From contig NZ_CP108036.1 of the NCBI RefSeq assembly GCF_036170895.1, forward strand, positions 7,165,501 to 7,229,500: a DNA stretch of 64,000 bases, in the 5' to 3' direction. The translations under genes and the position numbers were made by a program. Below, in pieces: positions 28,198 through 36,145 of this stretch (position 1 is its first letter; every line of letters starts with the position of its first letter). The stretch comes from Streptomyces erythrochromogenes (GTDB lineage Bacteria; Actinomycetota; Actinomycetes; Streptomycetales; Streptomycetaceae). The notes beneath the pieces were generated by a model, which saw only the letters and a list, made by a program, of their open reading frames with translations, did not search any database and was not told the DNA's origin.

Positions 28198-28883
28198 GAC
28201 GGGTCGTCAACTCCTCGTTCGCGGGGCTTCGGGGTGAGTTCGCGCGCCGCCATCCAGTCCAGCAGCGGCCGTACCAGCAGCCAGGTCTCCCGTACGAGTT
28301 CCCCGGCGCGCGCCGTGTGCAGGCCCGCGGCCGGACCGTGGCGGCGCCCCGCGTCGATCTTGCGATGGCGCAGCAGGTCCAGCCGCGGGTGGTCCGCGGG
28401 CACCCCCCGCGGCCGGGACTTGAGCCGGTCCCCGCCGAGGACGAAGCCCTGCTCCGCCAGCCGGCCGGTGATCGCCGCCAGCTCCGCGCCGCCGTCCTCC
28501 TCCTCGACGGCGGCACGGTAGCGGGCGACCTCGGCCCCGGCGTACGGGTACCAGCGGCCGGAGGCGTACAGCCCGTCCCGGTCCAGGTGCACCCACAGGC
28601 CCAGGCAGGGCAGCAGGTCCAGGTAGGCGCCCTGGTAGGTCTTGTACGGGGACTTGTCGTGGGACATCCGGGTGTCCCGGACCGGGCCGAGCACCTGCAC
28701 TCCGCCCGGCCCGGCCCACTCCTCGAAGAACGTGCCCAGTTCAGCGGCCAGCTCGTCCATCGGCGCACGCACGTCACGCTCGTACCGCTCGCGGTGGCGC
28801 AGCCGCCACGCCTCCTTGCTGTTGTCGGCCGCGAGGTCCTCGTACAGGCGCAGTGCCGAGGGCGGGAAGCCGCTGAAGGTCAC
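28194..28883 (-). CDS. DUF2461 (TIGR02453) family protein of unknown function
   Basis: 229 residues that match the DUF2461 family: FSGFPPSALRLYEDLAADN at the start, the central RMSHDKSPYKTYQGAYL block and SGRWYPYAGAEVARYRAAV. No catalytic role is known for the family, which is widespread in bacteria and fungi. It starts at GTG 28883, overlapping the SHMT stop by 4 bp (GTGA), and ends overlapping the aldolase start by 4 bp, so it is locked between two PLP enzymes that act on amino acid beta carbons. That tight coupling hints at a pathway role, which I cannot name. Confidence 0.85.
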   Translation of the reverse strand: MTFSGFPPSALRLYEDLAADNSKEAWRLRHRERYERDVRAPMDELAAELGTFFEEWAGPGGVQVLGPVRDTRMSHDKSPYKTYQGAYLDLLPCLGLWVHLDRDGLYASGRWYPYAGAEVARYRAAVEEEDGGAELAAITGRLAEQGFVLGGDRLKSRPRGVPADHPRLDLLRHRKIDAGRRHGPAAGLHTARAGELVRETWLLVRPLLDWMAARELTPKPRERGVDDPS

Positions 28884-30280
28884 GGCAGGTACCCCGGAAG
28901 GGGGTGGGCGGCGCACAGCTGGGAGACCCGGGTGCGGACCCGGTCGCGCAGCGCGTCCGGCAGGACTCCGCCGGGTGCGGCGAGCGCCGTCAGGACGTCC
29001 GCGACCAGGTCGGCGCACTCGGCGGCCACCGTCCGGTCCATCCCGCGCGCGGCCAGCGTGTTGGTGCCCAGCCGCAAGCCCCCCGTCACCCGGACCGGGG
29101 TGGTGTCCCCGGGGACCCGGTTGCGGTTGACGACGATCCCGCAGGACTCCAGGGCCTCCTCGGCCACGTCCCCGGTGACACCGGTGCCGCGCAGGTCGAG
29201 CAGCACCATGTGGGTGTCCGTACCACCCGTGACCAGGCGGAAGCCCCGGTCCAGGAGCCGCTCGGCGATCGCTTGCGCGCCGTCCGCCAGCCGCTTGGCG
29301 ACCTCCGCGAAGTCCGGGCTCGCCACGAAGTCCAGCGCGCGCGCCTTGGCCGCCACGGACGCCAGGTCGGGGGTGCCCTGGGTGAAGGGGAACACGGCGC
29401 GGCGCAGGGTTGCGGCCAGGGTTCCCCGCTCCGGCCCGGCCCTGCGGGCCTCGCGGCCCAGCAGGATCAGCCCGCCGCGCGGACCGTAGAGCTGCTTGTA
29501 GGTGCTGGTGGTGGTCACGTGGGCGTGGTCGACGGGGCTCTGGTGGAGGCCGGCCGCGACCAGTCCCGCGATGTGCGAGATGTCGGCCAGGAGATAGGCG
29601 TTGGCCTCGTCCGCGATCTCCCGGAACCGGGCGAAGTCGATGCTGCGGGGGTACGCGCTCGCACCGCACACGATGAGCTTCGGCCGGTGCTCCAGGGCCA
29701 GTTCGCGGATCTGGTCGTAGTCGAGCAGCCCCTCCGGCGTCACCCGGTAGCCGTGGGCGCGGTAGTACCGGCCGGTCACCGAGGCGGGGGAGCCGTGGGT
29801 GAGGTGGCCGCCGCAGTCCAGGTCGAGACCCAGCAGGGAGTCGCCCGGGCTCAGCAGTGCGGTGATCACGGCGAGGTTCGCGGACGACCCCGAGTGCGGC
29901 TGCACGATCGCGTCCTGCGCGCCGAAGGCCGCGCACGCCCGCTCGATCGCGAGGCGCTCGATCTCGTCGGCGACGCCGCAGCCCGCATGGTAGCGGTTGC
30001 CGGGAAAGCCCTCGGCGGTCAGGTTCCCGAGCGTGCTGCCCTCGCAGGCCAGCACGGACGGGTCCGCGACGCTGGACGCCGCGACCATCATCAGGGTGTC
30101 GCGCTGGCGCGCCGACTCCCGGGACAGCAGGTCGTACAGGACGGAATCTCGCTCTCTCAGGCGGTTGTTGGCGTGCGCGGCGAAATCGACCAGGTCGGGC
30201 GCGGGCGCCTGTGGCGCGCCGCCCCGGAGCCCGTCCTCGTCCAGCGGATCGGTGACGGGCGCGGGCAGGGTGAGGCTCAT
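28880..30280 (-). CDS. Serine hydroxymethyltransferase variant (probable alpha-methylserine synthase)
   Basis: 466 residues, fold type I PLP enzyme of the SHMT family. Seen: NRYHAGCGVADEIERLA (family NRYYEGC), HLTHGSPASVTG, LADISHIAGLVAAG, and the PLP lysine in TSTYKQLYGPRGG (Lys262). Ordinary SHMTs read THKTLRGPRGG, so the residue before the lysine is Tyr rather than His and the loop after it differs; the N-terminus is also about 30 residues longer. Such divergent SHMTs include alpha-methylserine hydroxymethyltransferases, which transfer the hydroxymethyl group from methylene-tetrahydrofolate to alanine, and FmoH of the JBIR-34/-35 pathway. It directly follows the Cy-A-PCP gene (54 bp), whose module would use alpha-methylserine. 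Confidence 0.9.
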   Translation of the reverse strand: MSLTLPAPVTDPLDEDGLRGGAPQAPAPDLVDFAAHANNRLRERDSVLYDLLSRESARQRDTLMMVAASSVADPSVLACEGSTLGNLTAEGFPGNRYHAGCGVADEIERLAIERACAAFGAQDAIVQPHSGSSANLAVITALLSPGDSLLGLDLDCGGHLTHGSPASVTGRYYRAHGYRVTPEGLLDYDQIRELALEHRPKLIVCGASAYPRSIDFARFREIADEANAYLLADISHIAGLVAAGLHQSPVDHAHVTTTSTYKQLYGPRGGLILLGREARRAGPERGTLAATLRRAVFPFTQGTPDLASVAAKARALDFVASPDFAEVAKRLADGAQAIAERLLDRGFRLVTGGTDTHMVLLDLRGTGVTGDVAEEALESCGIVVNRNRVPGDTTPVRVTGGLRLGTNTLAARGMDRTVAAECADLVADVLTALAAPGGVLPDALRDRVRTRVSQLCAAHPLPGYLP

Positions 30281-30334
30281 GACTGTCCCCTCTCGGAATC
30301 GTCCGTGATGGCCGTGCTGAACCGGCTCGTGTCC

Positions 30335-33300
30335 TCAGCCGGCCGCATCGGCGGTGTCCGTCTCGTCGGCCTCCAGCTCGCCGAAGGCCTCGGCGGCCGC
30401 GACGGCCTCCGCGCCGTGCTGCTCGTCCGCGGCGATCTTCGCGGCGAGCTCGGAGACGACCGGGTTCTGGAACACGGTCTTGACCGGCACCGGCACCCCG
30501 AGCAGCTCCTTGAGCAGCCCCGCGAGCCGGGTCCCGCTGAGCGAATCGCCGCCCAGGGTGAAGAAGTTGTCGCCGGGCGCCACCCCGTCCAGGCCGAGGA
30601 TGTCGGCGACCGCCGCGCACAGCACGAGCTCCAGCGCGCTGCCCGTCCCGTCCCCGCCGTCGCGCACGGCCGCGTCGTCGGCGGACTGCCGGCTCCCGGC
30701 GGAGGAGGCCAGCAGCAGCCGGTCGACCTTGCCGTTGCGGGTCAGCGGCAGCTCGTCCAGCGCGGTCAGCGCGGCCGGCACCATGTAGCCGGGAAGCTGC
30801 GCGGCGAGCCGCCCCAGCACCCGGTCGGCCGCGCCGGCGTCGCAGCCGGCACCGGCCACCACGAAGGCGTGCAGTCTCCGCACCCCGTGGGCGCTGGCGG
30901 GGGCCACCACCACGGCCGCCTCGACCTCGTCGTCCTGGCGCAGCACGGCCTCGATCTCGCCCAGCTCGATCCGGTGCCCCTGGATCTTCACCTGGAAGTC
31001 GTCCCGGCCCAGGATCTCGATGCTGCCGTCCGGCAGGTACCGGCCCAGGTCACCGGTCAGATAGGCGCGTTCGCCGGTCTCCGGCAGGCGCACGAAGCGG
31101 CTCTCGGTGCGCTCGGCGTCGTTCCAGTAGCCGAGCGCGAGACCGACGTCGCTGGCCACGGCCATCTCGCCGACGACGCCGAGCGGGCGCTCGTACGCCG
31201 CTCCGTCGACGATGTAGTAGCGCTGGTTGGTGATCGGCTTGCCGTACGGGATGCTCGTCCAGGACGGGTCGACCTCGCCGATCGGCTGGAACAGCGACCA
31301 GCAGATCGTCTCGGTGGGACCGCCCGAGCCCACCACCTGGATCTTCGGGCTCTGGGCCCGCAGCCGGTCCGGCAGGGTCAGCGGGATCCAGTCGCCGGAG
31401 AGCACCGACAGCCGCAGCGACTCCAGCGGCCGGCCGCCGCCGCGCCGCTCGCGCACCTCGGCCTCGCCGACGAGCAGCTCCATCAGGACCGGCACCGAGT
31501 TCCACAGCGTGACCCGTTCCGCCTGCACCAGATCGGCCCAGACATCGGGCTCGGCGTGCTCGAACGGCGGCGGCACCACCACGGTCCCGCCCTGCGTGAG
31601 CACCCCGAAGACGTCGTAGATCGAGGCGTCGAAGTGGAGTCCCGAGATGGCCAGCAGCCGGTCCCGCGCACCGACCTCGAAGCGTGCCGCGACGTCGCGG
31701 ATCAGGTTGACCACGCCGATGTGGTCGACCATCACGCCCTTCGGTTCGCCCGTGGAGCCCGAGGTGAAGATCGTGTACGCGAGGTCCGCGGGGGTCTGCG
31801 CGGTGTCGGGCCGGGTGGCCGTGCCGGTCTCGAAGTCCTTGTCCACCCGGTAGCGGCGGGCCGTGGGCGGCCAGCTGATCCGGGACTCCAGCGAGGACTG
31901 CGTGAGGATCCGGTCGACCTTGGCCTCGGCCAGCAGCCTGCGCAGCCGCTCCGGCGGAACGGACGCGTCCAGCGGCAGGTAGGCCGCACCGGAGGCGAGG
32001 ATCCCGTAGACCGCGGCGTACTGCTCCCAGCCCTTCTCCATCACGACGGCGACCAGCTCGCCCGGGGCCGCCCCGTGCTCGCGCAGCGTGTGTCCGATCC
32101 GCCAAGCGTACGAAGCCAGTTCGGCGTAGCTGAGCCGCCGCCCGGAGGCGTCCACCACGGCCTCGGCGTCGGGCGTGAGCTCGGCCTGCCGGGCGAACAG
32201 CTCGTGCAGGGTGGTGTACGGGATCTGCCCGGCGGTGTCGTTGACCTGCCGGCGCAGCTCCCGCTCGGCCGGCGGTACCAGGTCGAAGCGGGCGGTGTGC
32301 AGGCTGTCCGGGTCGTCGGTGAGCTTCTCCAGGAGGTCCACGTACACGCCGAAGGCCGCGTCGACGAAACCGGGCGCGAACGCCCCGTCGACGAAGTCCC
32401 AGATGACGCGCAGCTCGCCGGCCAGCTCGCGCAGCTGCACGTCGAGCGTCACCTGCGGGGTCTGCGAGATCGAGTACACCTCCCGGCCCAGGTCCGTGAC
32501 GGGCCGGCGCACCGGATAGTCGAGCAGGCTGGTGACGACCACGGGCATCCCGGCCTGTGCGCCCACACCGTGCAGGCGCGTCAGCTCGCGCAGGACGCGC
32601 ACGCCGTTGAAGGAGCCGTGCTCCATGTCGCGGGCGAGCTGGTCGCGCAGGGCGTGCGCACGGTCGAGGAAGGTCGCGCCCGAGCCGTCGGCGGCGAGCA
32701 TCACGGCGTTGGTGAAGTCACCGAGCACGCCGGTGATGTCCGGGTGCACCGCCGGGCGCTGGAAGACCGGGTAGTTGATCGTGAAGTCCGACTCCTCCGC
32801 CCACGCCCGGACCACCTCGGCGAACGCCGCGGTGAGCAGCACCGACGGGGTCAGGCCCGCCCCGTGCGCCCGCTCCGTGAACCGCTGCCAGTCGGTGGGG
32901 GAGAGGCGGTGCTCGCGCCGGTCGAAGCGGACCTCGCCGGCGTCTCCGCCGGAGCCGCCCGTGGGCAGCGACGGGGCCGGCGGCAGGGTGGGCACGCGCT
33001 GCACCCAGTAGTCGCGGGCGGTGCGGAAGGCCTCGGTGTGCGGCAGGGCTTCGGCGCGCCAGCGGGCGTACTCGGCGAAGCCGATGCCCGGCTCCGGGAG
33101 CTCCGCGTCCGGGTTCTCGTACAGGTCGACCAGCTCGGGGAAGAGGACCTGGAAGGCGCTGGAGGCGTCCAGCACCTGCAGGTCGATCCCCAGGTGGACC
33201 CGGCCGAGGTCCTCCGGACCGCCCAGCCGGATGATCCGCAGGTCGAACAGCGGCCAGCTGCCCACCGGGAAGACCACGTGGCTCATCTCCTCGCGCAGCG

Positions 33301-33625
33301 CGGCGAGGTGCTCCCGGGCGGCGTCGGCGGACAGGTCGCGCAGGTCCACGACCGGTATGCCGAACGGCAGCGGGTCGGACGGCACCCACTGGGTGCCGTC
33401 GGTGCTGCCGATCGCGCGGAGCATGTCGTGACGGGCGACCACCTTGCGCCAGGCGGTGGCGAACCGCTCCGGGTCGAGGTCCGCGCGCTCCCACTCGAAG
33501 TATCCGTAGCAGCCGATGCCGCCCATCTCGACGGCTTCGCCTCGCCCGATCATCAGTGCCTGCTGCGTCTCGGTCATCGGGAAGGACGCGGCACTGTCCG
33601 CGCGAGCGGGCAGGAGCTCGGTCAT
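30335..33625 (-). CDS. NRPS Cy-A-PCP module (oxazoline/thiazoline-type)
   Basis: 1096 residues. Heterocyclization domain about 15-450 (FPMTETQQALMIGRG; DxxxxD seen as DLQVLD in place of HHxxxDG), A domain about 470-970 (FTSGSTGEPKG, A5 as GGPTETICW), PCP about 1005-1070 (LGGDSLSG). Specificity positions read by eye are D-A-Y-N-V-S-S-C-W, resembling the D-L-Y-N-x-S-L-I-W pattern of cysteine-activating A domains next to Cy domains, so a small beta-nucleophilic amino acid (Ser, Cys or alpha-methylserine) is likely. Cy domains condense and then cyclodehydrate to an azoline. With the SHMT variant beside it, a 4-methyloxazoline is the best guess, as for the tridomain FmoA3. Acidic C-terminal tail ELEADETDTADAAG. 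Confidence 0.92.
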   Translation of the reverse strand: MTELLPARADSAASFPMTETQQALMIGRGEAVEMGGIGCYGYFEWERADLDPERFATAWRKVVARHDMLRAIGSTDGTQWVPSDPLPFGIPVVDLRDLSADAAREHLAALREEMSHVVFPVGSWPLFDLRIIRLGGPEDLGRVHLGIDLQVLDASSAFQVLFPELVDLYENPDAELPEPGIGFAEYARWRAEALPHTEAFRTARDYWVQRVPTLPPAPSLPTGGSGGDAGEVRFDRREHRLSPTDWQRFTERAHGAGLTPSVLLTAAFAEVVRAWAEESDFTINYPVFQRPAVHPDITGVLGDFTNAVMLAADGSGATFLDRAHALRDQLARDMEHGSFNGVRVLRELTRLHGVGAQAGMPVVVTSLLDYPVRRPVTDLGREVYSISQTPQVTLDVQLRELAGELRVIWDFVDGAFAPGFVDAAFGVYVDLLEKLTDDPDSLHTARFDLVPPAERELRRQVNDTAGQIPYTTLHELFARQAELTPDAEAVVDASGRRLSYAELASYAWRIGHTLREHGAAPGELVAVVMEKGWEQYAAVYGILASGAAYLPLDASVPPERLRRLLAEAKVDRILTQSSLESRISWPPTARRYRVDKDFETGTATRPDTAQTPADLAYTIFTSGSTGEPKGVMVDHIGVVNLIRDVAARFEVGARDRLLAISGLHFDASIYDVFGVLTQGGTVVVPPPFEHAEPDVWADLVQAERVTLWNSVPVLMELLVGEAEVRERRGGGRPLESLRLSVLSGDWIPLTLPDRLRAQSPKIQVVGSGGPTETICWSLFQPIGEVDPSWTSIPYGKPITNQRYYIVDGAAYERPLGVVGEMAVASDVGLALGYWNDAERTESRFVRLPETGERAYLTGDLGRYLPDGSIEILGRDDFQVKIQGHRIELGEIEAVLRQDDEVEAAVVVAPASAHGVRRLHAFVVAGAGCDAGAADRVLGRLAAQLPGYMVPAALTALDELPLTRNGKVDRLLLASSAGSRQSADDAAVRDGGDGTGSALELVLCAAVADILGLDGVAPGDNFFTLGGDSLSGTRLAGLLKELLGVPVPVKTVFQNPVVSELAAKIAADEQHGAEAVAAAEAFGELEADETDTADAAG

Positions 33626-33690
33626 GGTCCAACTCCATTCGGTGTTACGGGCCGTTGGCTGTTGCGTGCACGGGTGGATCCGGGCCGGGA

Positions 33691-33712
33691 CGCCCTGCTG
33701 CGGGGCAGGGCG
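33691..33712 (-). terminator. Hairpin between the large SARP gene and the Cy-A-PCP gene
   Basis: Perfect 8-bp inverted repeat CGCCCTGC (33691-33698) / GCAGGGCG (33705-33712) with a 6-nt loop, directly after the stop of the minus-strand regulator at 33716 and 66 bp before the NRPS start. It is probably a terminator or attenuator that partly separates the two. Confidence 0.5.
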
Positions 33713-33715
33713 AGG

Positions 33716-35602
33716 CTAGGGGCGGTGAGTTAGCCGCCGGTTATGCTCCGTTCGGCCGACCGGGCCGCCGGGCACCGGCGCCCGCCCCTCCTCCAGGGAG
33801 AGCGCGAAGAGCCGTACGAGCGGGTGGAACAGGTAGCAGGGCTGGCCCCACTCGTCCGCGCCGCTGACCTCCAGCAGGGCCGCGTCGGCGAGCGCCTCCA
33901 GCAGCCGCTCGGCCTCGGCCTCCGGCAGGTCCAGCGCCGTCGCCGCCTCGGCGGCCGGGAACGGCTGCGCCCCCAGCGCCGCCAGCGCCGGGAACACCGC
34001 CCGCACCTCGGGCTCCAGCGCACGCCAGGACGGCAGCAGGGAGGTGTGCACGTCCAGGTCGCCCGAGTGCAGCTCCCGCAGCCGGGTGGCGGGATCGGCC
34101 AGTCTGCGGGCGAGCCGGTCCGGGGTGCAGTGCGGCCGGGCCGCGATCCGGGTGCCGACGATCCGCAGCGCCAGCGGCAGACCGGCGCAGTGCTCGACGA
34201 TCGCGGACGCGGCGCAGGGCGCGGCCGCCACCCGGGCGGGGCCGGCCGCCGCGGCGAGCAGCTCCAGCGAGTCCCGCGGCTCCAGGGGGGCGAGGGCCAC
34301 GGTGTGCGCCCCGGCCACGGTGGGCAGGGCCGTACGCCCGGTCACCAGCACCGCCGGCTCCGGGGTGTTGGGCAGCAGCGGCCCCAACTGGGCGGCCCCC
34401 GAGGCGTTGTCCAGCACGATGAGCAGCTGCCTGCCCCGGGTCCGCTCCCGGTAGAGGCGCACCAGCTGGTCCTGGTCGTCGGCGGCCGGTACGTCGTCCA
34501 TCGGGCCCAGCGCCCGCAGCAGACGGCGCAGCACCCGGGCCGGGTGCCGCGGGGTGCCGTCCGCGGCGCGCAGGTCGGCGTACAACTGCCCGTCGGGGAA
34601 GTGCCGCTGGCAGCGGTGGGCCGCGTGCACGGCCAGGGCGGTCTTCCCCAGCCCCGCCATCCCGGTGACCAGGACCCGGCGGGGCCGCCCGGCACCCTGG
34701 CCGTCGGGGGTCAGGGCGCGGCACACCAGATCCAGTTCGGGGCCCCTGCCCGTGAAGTCGACGGTGTCCGGGGGCAGCATCGCCGGAGCCGCGGCCGACG
34801 GGCCGGAAGGCCGCGGCCGGGCGCCCGCGCGTACGGCGGGGGCGGCTCCCGGCCACCGGTCGAGCGTGCCGTCGAGCAGCGCCCGGTAGGTGGCCTGGAG
34901 CTCCTCGCCGGGATTGACCCCGAGCTCGTCCGCGAGCACCGCCCGGCCGTGGTGGTAGAGGTGGATGGCGTCCGCCTGCCGCCCGGACCGGCACAGGGCG
35001 GTCATCAGCTGGCACCGGATGCGCTCGCGCAACGGGAACTCGGCGACGAGCCCGGTGAGCTCACCGGTGATCTGCTCGTGCCGACCGAGGGCGAGGTCCG
35101 CGGCGATGCGGTGCTCCAGGGTCACGGCGCGTGCCTCCGCCAGCCGCGGGGCCTCGGCGTCGGCCAGGTATTCCGTGGCGTTCGCGAAGGGCTGCCCGTT
35201 CCACCGCGCGAGGGCGTCGCGCAGCAGCTCACCGGCGCGCTCGAAGTCCTCTTTGATCAATGCCTCGCGGCCGCCGAGCGCCAGCTTCTCGAATTCGTTC
35301 AGGTCCACGGTCGCATTACCGATGCTCATGGCATATCCCGGCGGTCTGCGATCGATCACGACTTCGTCGCCGAGAATCTTGCGCAGGCGCGAAATATAGG
35401 TGTAGAGCTGTGCGCTGACGGTGGCCGGGGGCGCCCAGCCCCACAGCAGCCGGCACAGCCGCTCGTCCGACACGACCTCTTCGCGGGCCAGGAGGAGCGC
35501 CGCGAGCACGGTGTGCAGCTTCGCCCCGGAGAACGCGACCCGGTGGCCGTCCCGCCGTACCTCTACTGGCCCGAGCACTCGGAATTCCATGTACCGCCCC
35601 AT
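33716..35602 (-). CDS. AfsR-type regulator: SARP domain plus NB-ARC ATPase
   Basis: 628 residues. OmpR-like winged helix about 5-95 (MEFRVLGPVEV), BTAD about 100-245, linker rich in Ala/Pro/Arg, then a STAND NTPase about 285-600 with Walker A GMAGLGKTAL and Walker B LLIVLDNA. There is no clear C-terminal TPR array, unlike AfsR itself. The start ATG 35602 has AGGAA six bases upstream; an in-frame ATG at 35590 is possible. It probably controls the minus-strand cluster arm just downstream. It is divergent from the small secreted peptide gene at 35792 and shares an intergenic region containing two long inverted repeats. Confidence 0.88.
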   Translation of the reverse strand: MGRYMEFRVLGPVEVRRDGHRVAFSGAKLHTVLAALLLAREEVVSDERLCRLLWGWAPPATVSAQLYTYISRLRKILGDEVVIDRRPPGYAMSIGNATVDLNEFEKLALGGREALIKEDFERAGELLRDALARWNGQPFANATEYLADAEAPRLAEARAVTLEHRIAADLALGRHEQITGELTGLVAEFPLRERIRCQLMTALCRSGRQADAIHLYHHGRAVLADELGVNPGEELQATYRALLDGTLDRWPGAAPAVRAGARPRPSGPSAAAPAMLPPDTVDFTGRGPELDLVCRALTPDGQGAGRPRRVLVTGMAGLGKTALAVHAAHRCQRHFPDGQLYADLRAADGTPRHPARVLRRLLRALGPMDDVPAADDQDQLVRLYRERTRGRQLLIVLDNASGAAQLGPLLPNTPEPAVLVTGRTALPTVAGAHTVALAPLEPRDSLELLAAAAGPARVAAAPCAASAIVEHCAGLPLALRIVGTRIAARPHCTPDRLARRLADPATRLRELHSGDLDVHTSLLPSWRALEPEVRAVFPALAALGAQPFPAAEAATALDLPEAEAERLLEALADAALLEVSGADEWGQPCYLFHPLVRLFALSLEEGRAPVPGGPVGRTEHNRRLTHRP

Positions 35603-35666
35603 CCGTGATTCCTGAGAAGAATCTTCGAACGAAGCTAGAGGAGGGCGTTGTCCCCTCGATATCGTG

Positions 35667-35740
35667 TCGATTTCGCGGGGGGCTCGGGTCGCGAAATCGA
35701 TGGAACACGGAAGAGAAAGGAGACGTCCCTACTGTTCCAT
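35667..35740. promoter_or_regulatory. Two long inverted repeats in the divergent regulator/peptide intergenic region
   Basis: TCGATTTCGCG (35667-35677) and its exact complement (35690-35700) form an 11-bp inverted repeat with a 12-bp spacer. A second pair, ATGGAACA (35700-35707) and TGTTCCAT (35733-35740), begins at the base where the first ends. They lie 52 to 138 bp upstream of the peptide start and 65 or more bp upstream of the regulator. They may be operators for one or both divergent genes, or leader RNA hairpins. No function is established. Confidence 0.5.
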
Positions 35741-35791
35741 TCGTGCCGCAGCGAGCGGCGCAGAGATGATCCACCGAGAGGGGAATCCGAG

Positions 35792-35998
35792 ATGCGCAGC
35801 ACCCGGACGGCGAAGACGACGGCCGCTTGCCTGGTCGTTCTTGCGGGGATGTTCGTGGGCAGCGGGGCCGCCTCGGCCGGCACGGCGCAGGCGGGCACCA
35901 GCGTCCAGGCGGACGACATGCCCTGGGGGGTCGTCAAGCCGCTGCACCCCTCGCACCCGGGCTCCGCCGGCACGAACGGCGACATGCCCTGGGGCTGA
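35792..35998 (+). CDS. Small secreted peptide with repeated DMPWG motif
   Basis: 68 residues, ATG 35792 with GAGAGGGG eight bases upstream. The N-terminus (RSTRTAKTTAACLVVLAGMFV, then GSGAASA) is a classic Sec signal peptide with a likely cleavage after ASA near residue 29. The mature part would be about 40 residues and contains the pentapeptide DMPWG twice, once mid-peptide and once as the very last five residues, separated by a Pro/His/Gly-rich linker (VVKPLHPSHPGSAG). I do not recognise a family. It lies between two large AfsR-type regulators, divergent from one of them. A secreted signal, a pheromone precursor or a small cell-surface peptide are possibilities; none is shown. Confidence 0.7.
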   Translation: MRSTRTAKTTAACLVVLAGMFVGSGAASAGTAQAGTSVQADDMPWGVVKPLHPSHPGSAGTNGDMPWG

Positions 35999-36145
35999 CC
36001 GCCTCGCGGTGCCCCTCCTGCGGGCCGCGCCCCGCACCACCGCGATCTCGCACCCCGCAACGACCCGCGAAACCGCACCACGTGAAACCGCACCACCGCA
36101 CTTGCGCGCATGCCGCCGCCGCGGCCCGAGTCCTACGGACGGGCG

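Noticed and set aside
36069..36096. 13-bp direct repeat GAAACCGCACCAC (36069-36081 and 36084-36096)
   Set aside because: Short, in a GC-rich gap after the peptide gene, with no promoter or hairpin context; probably chance or slippage.
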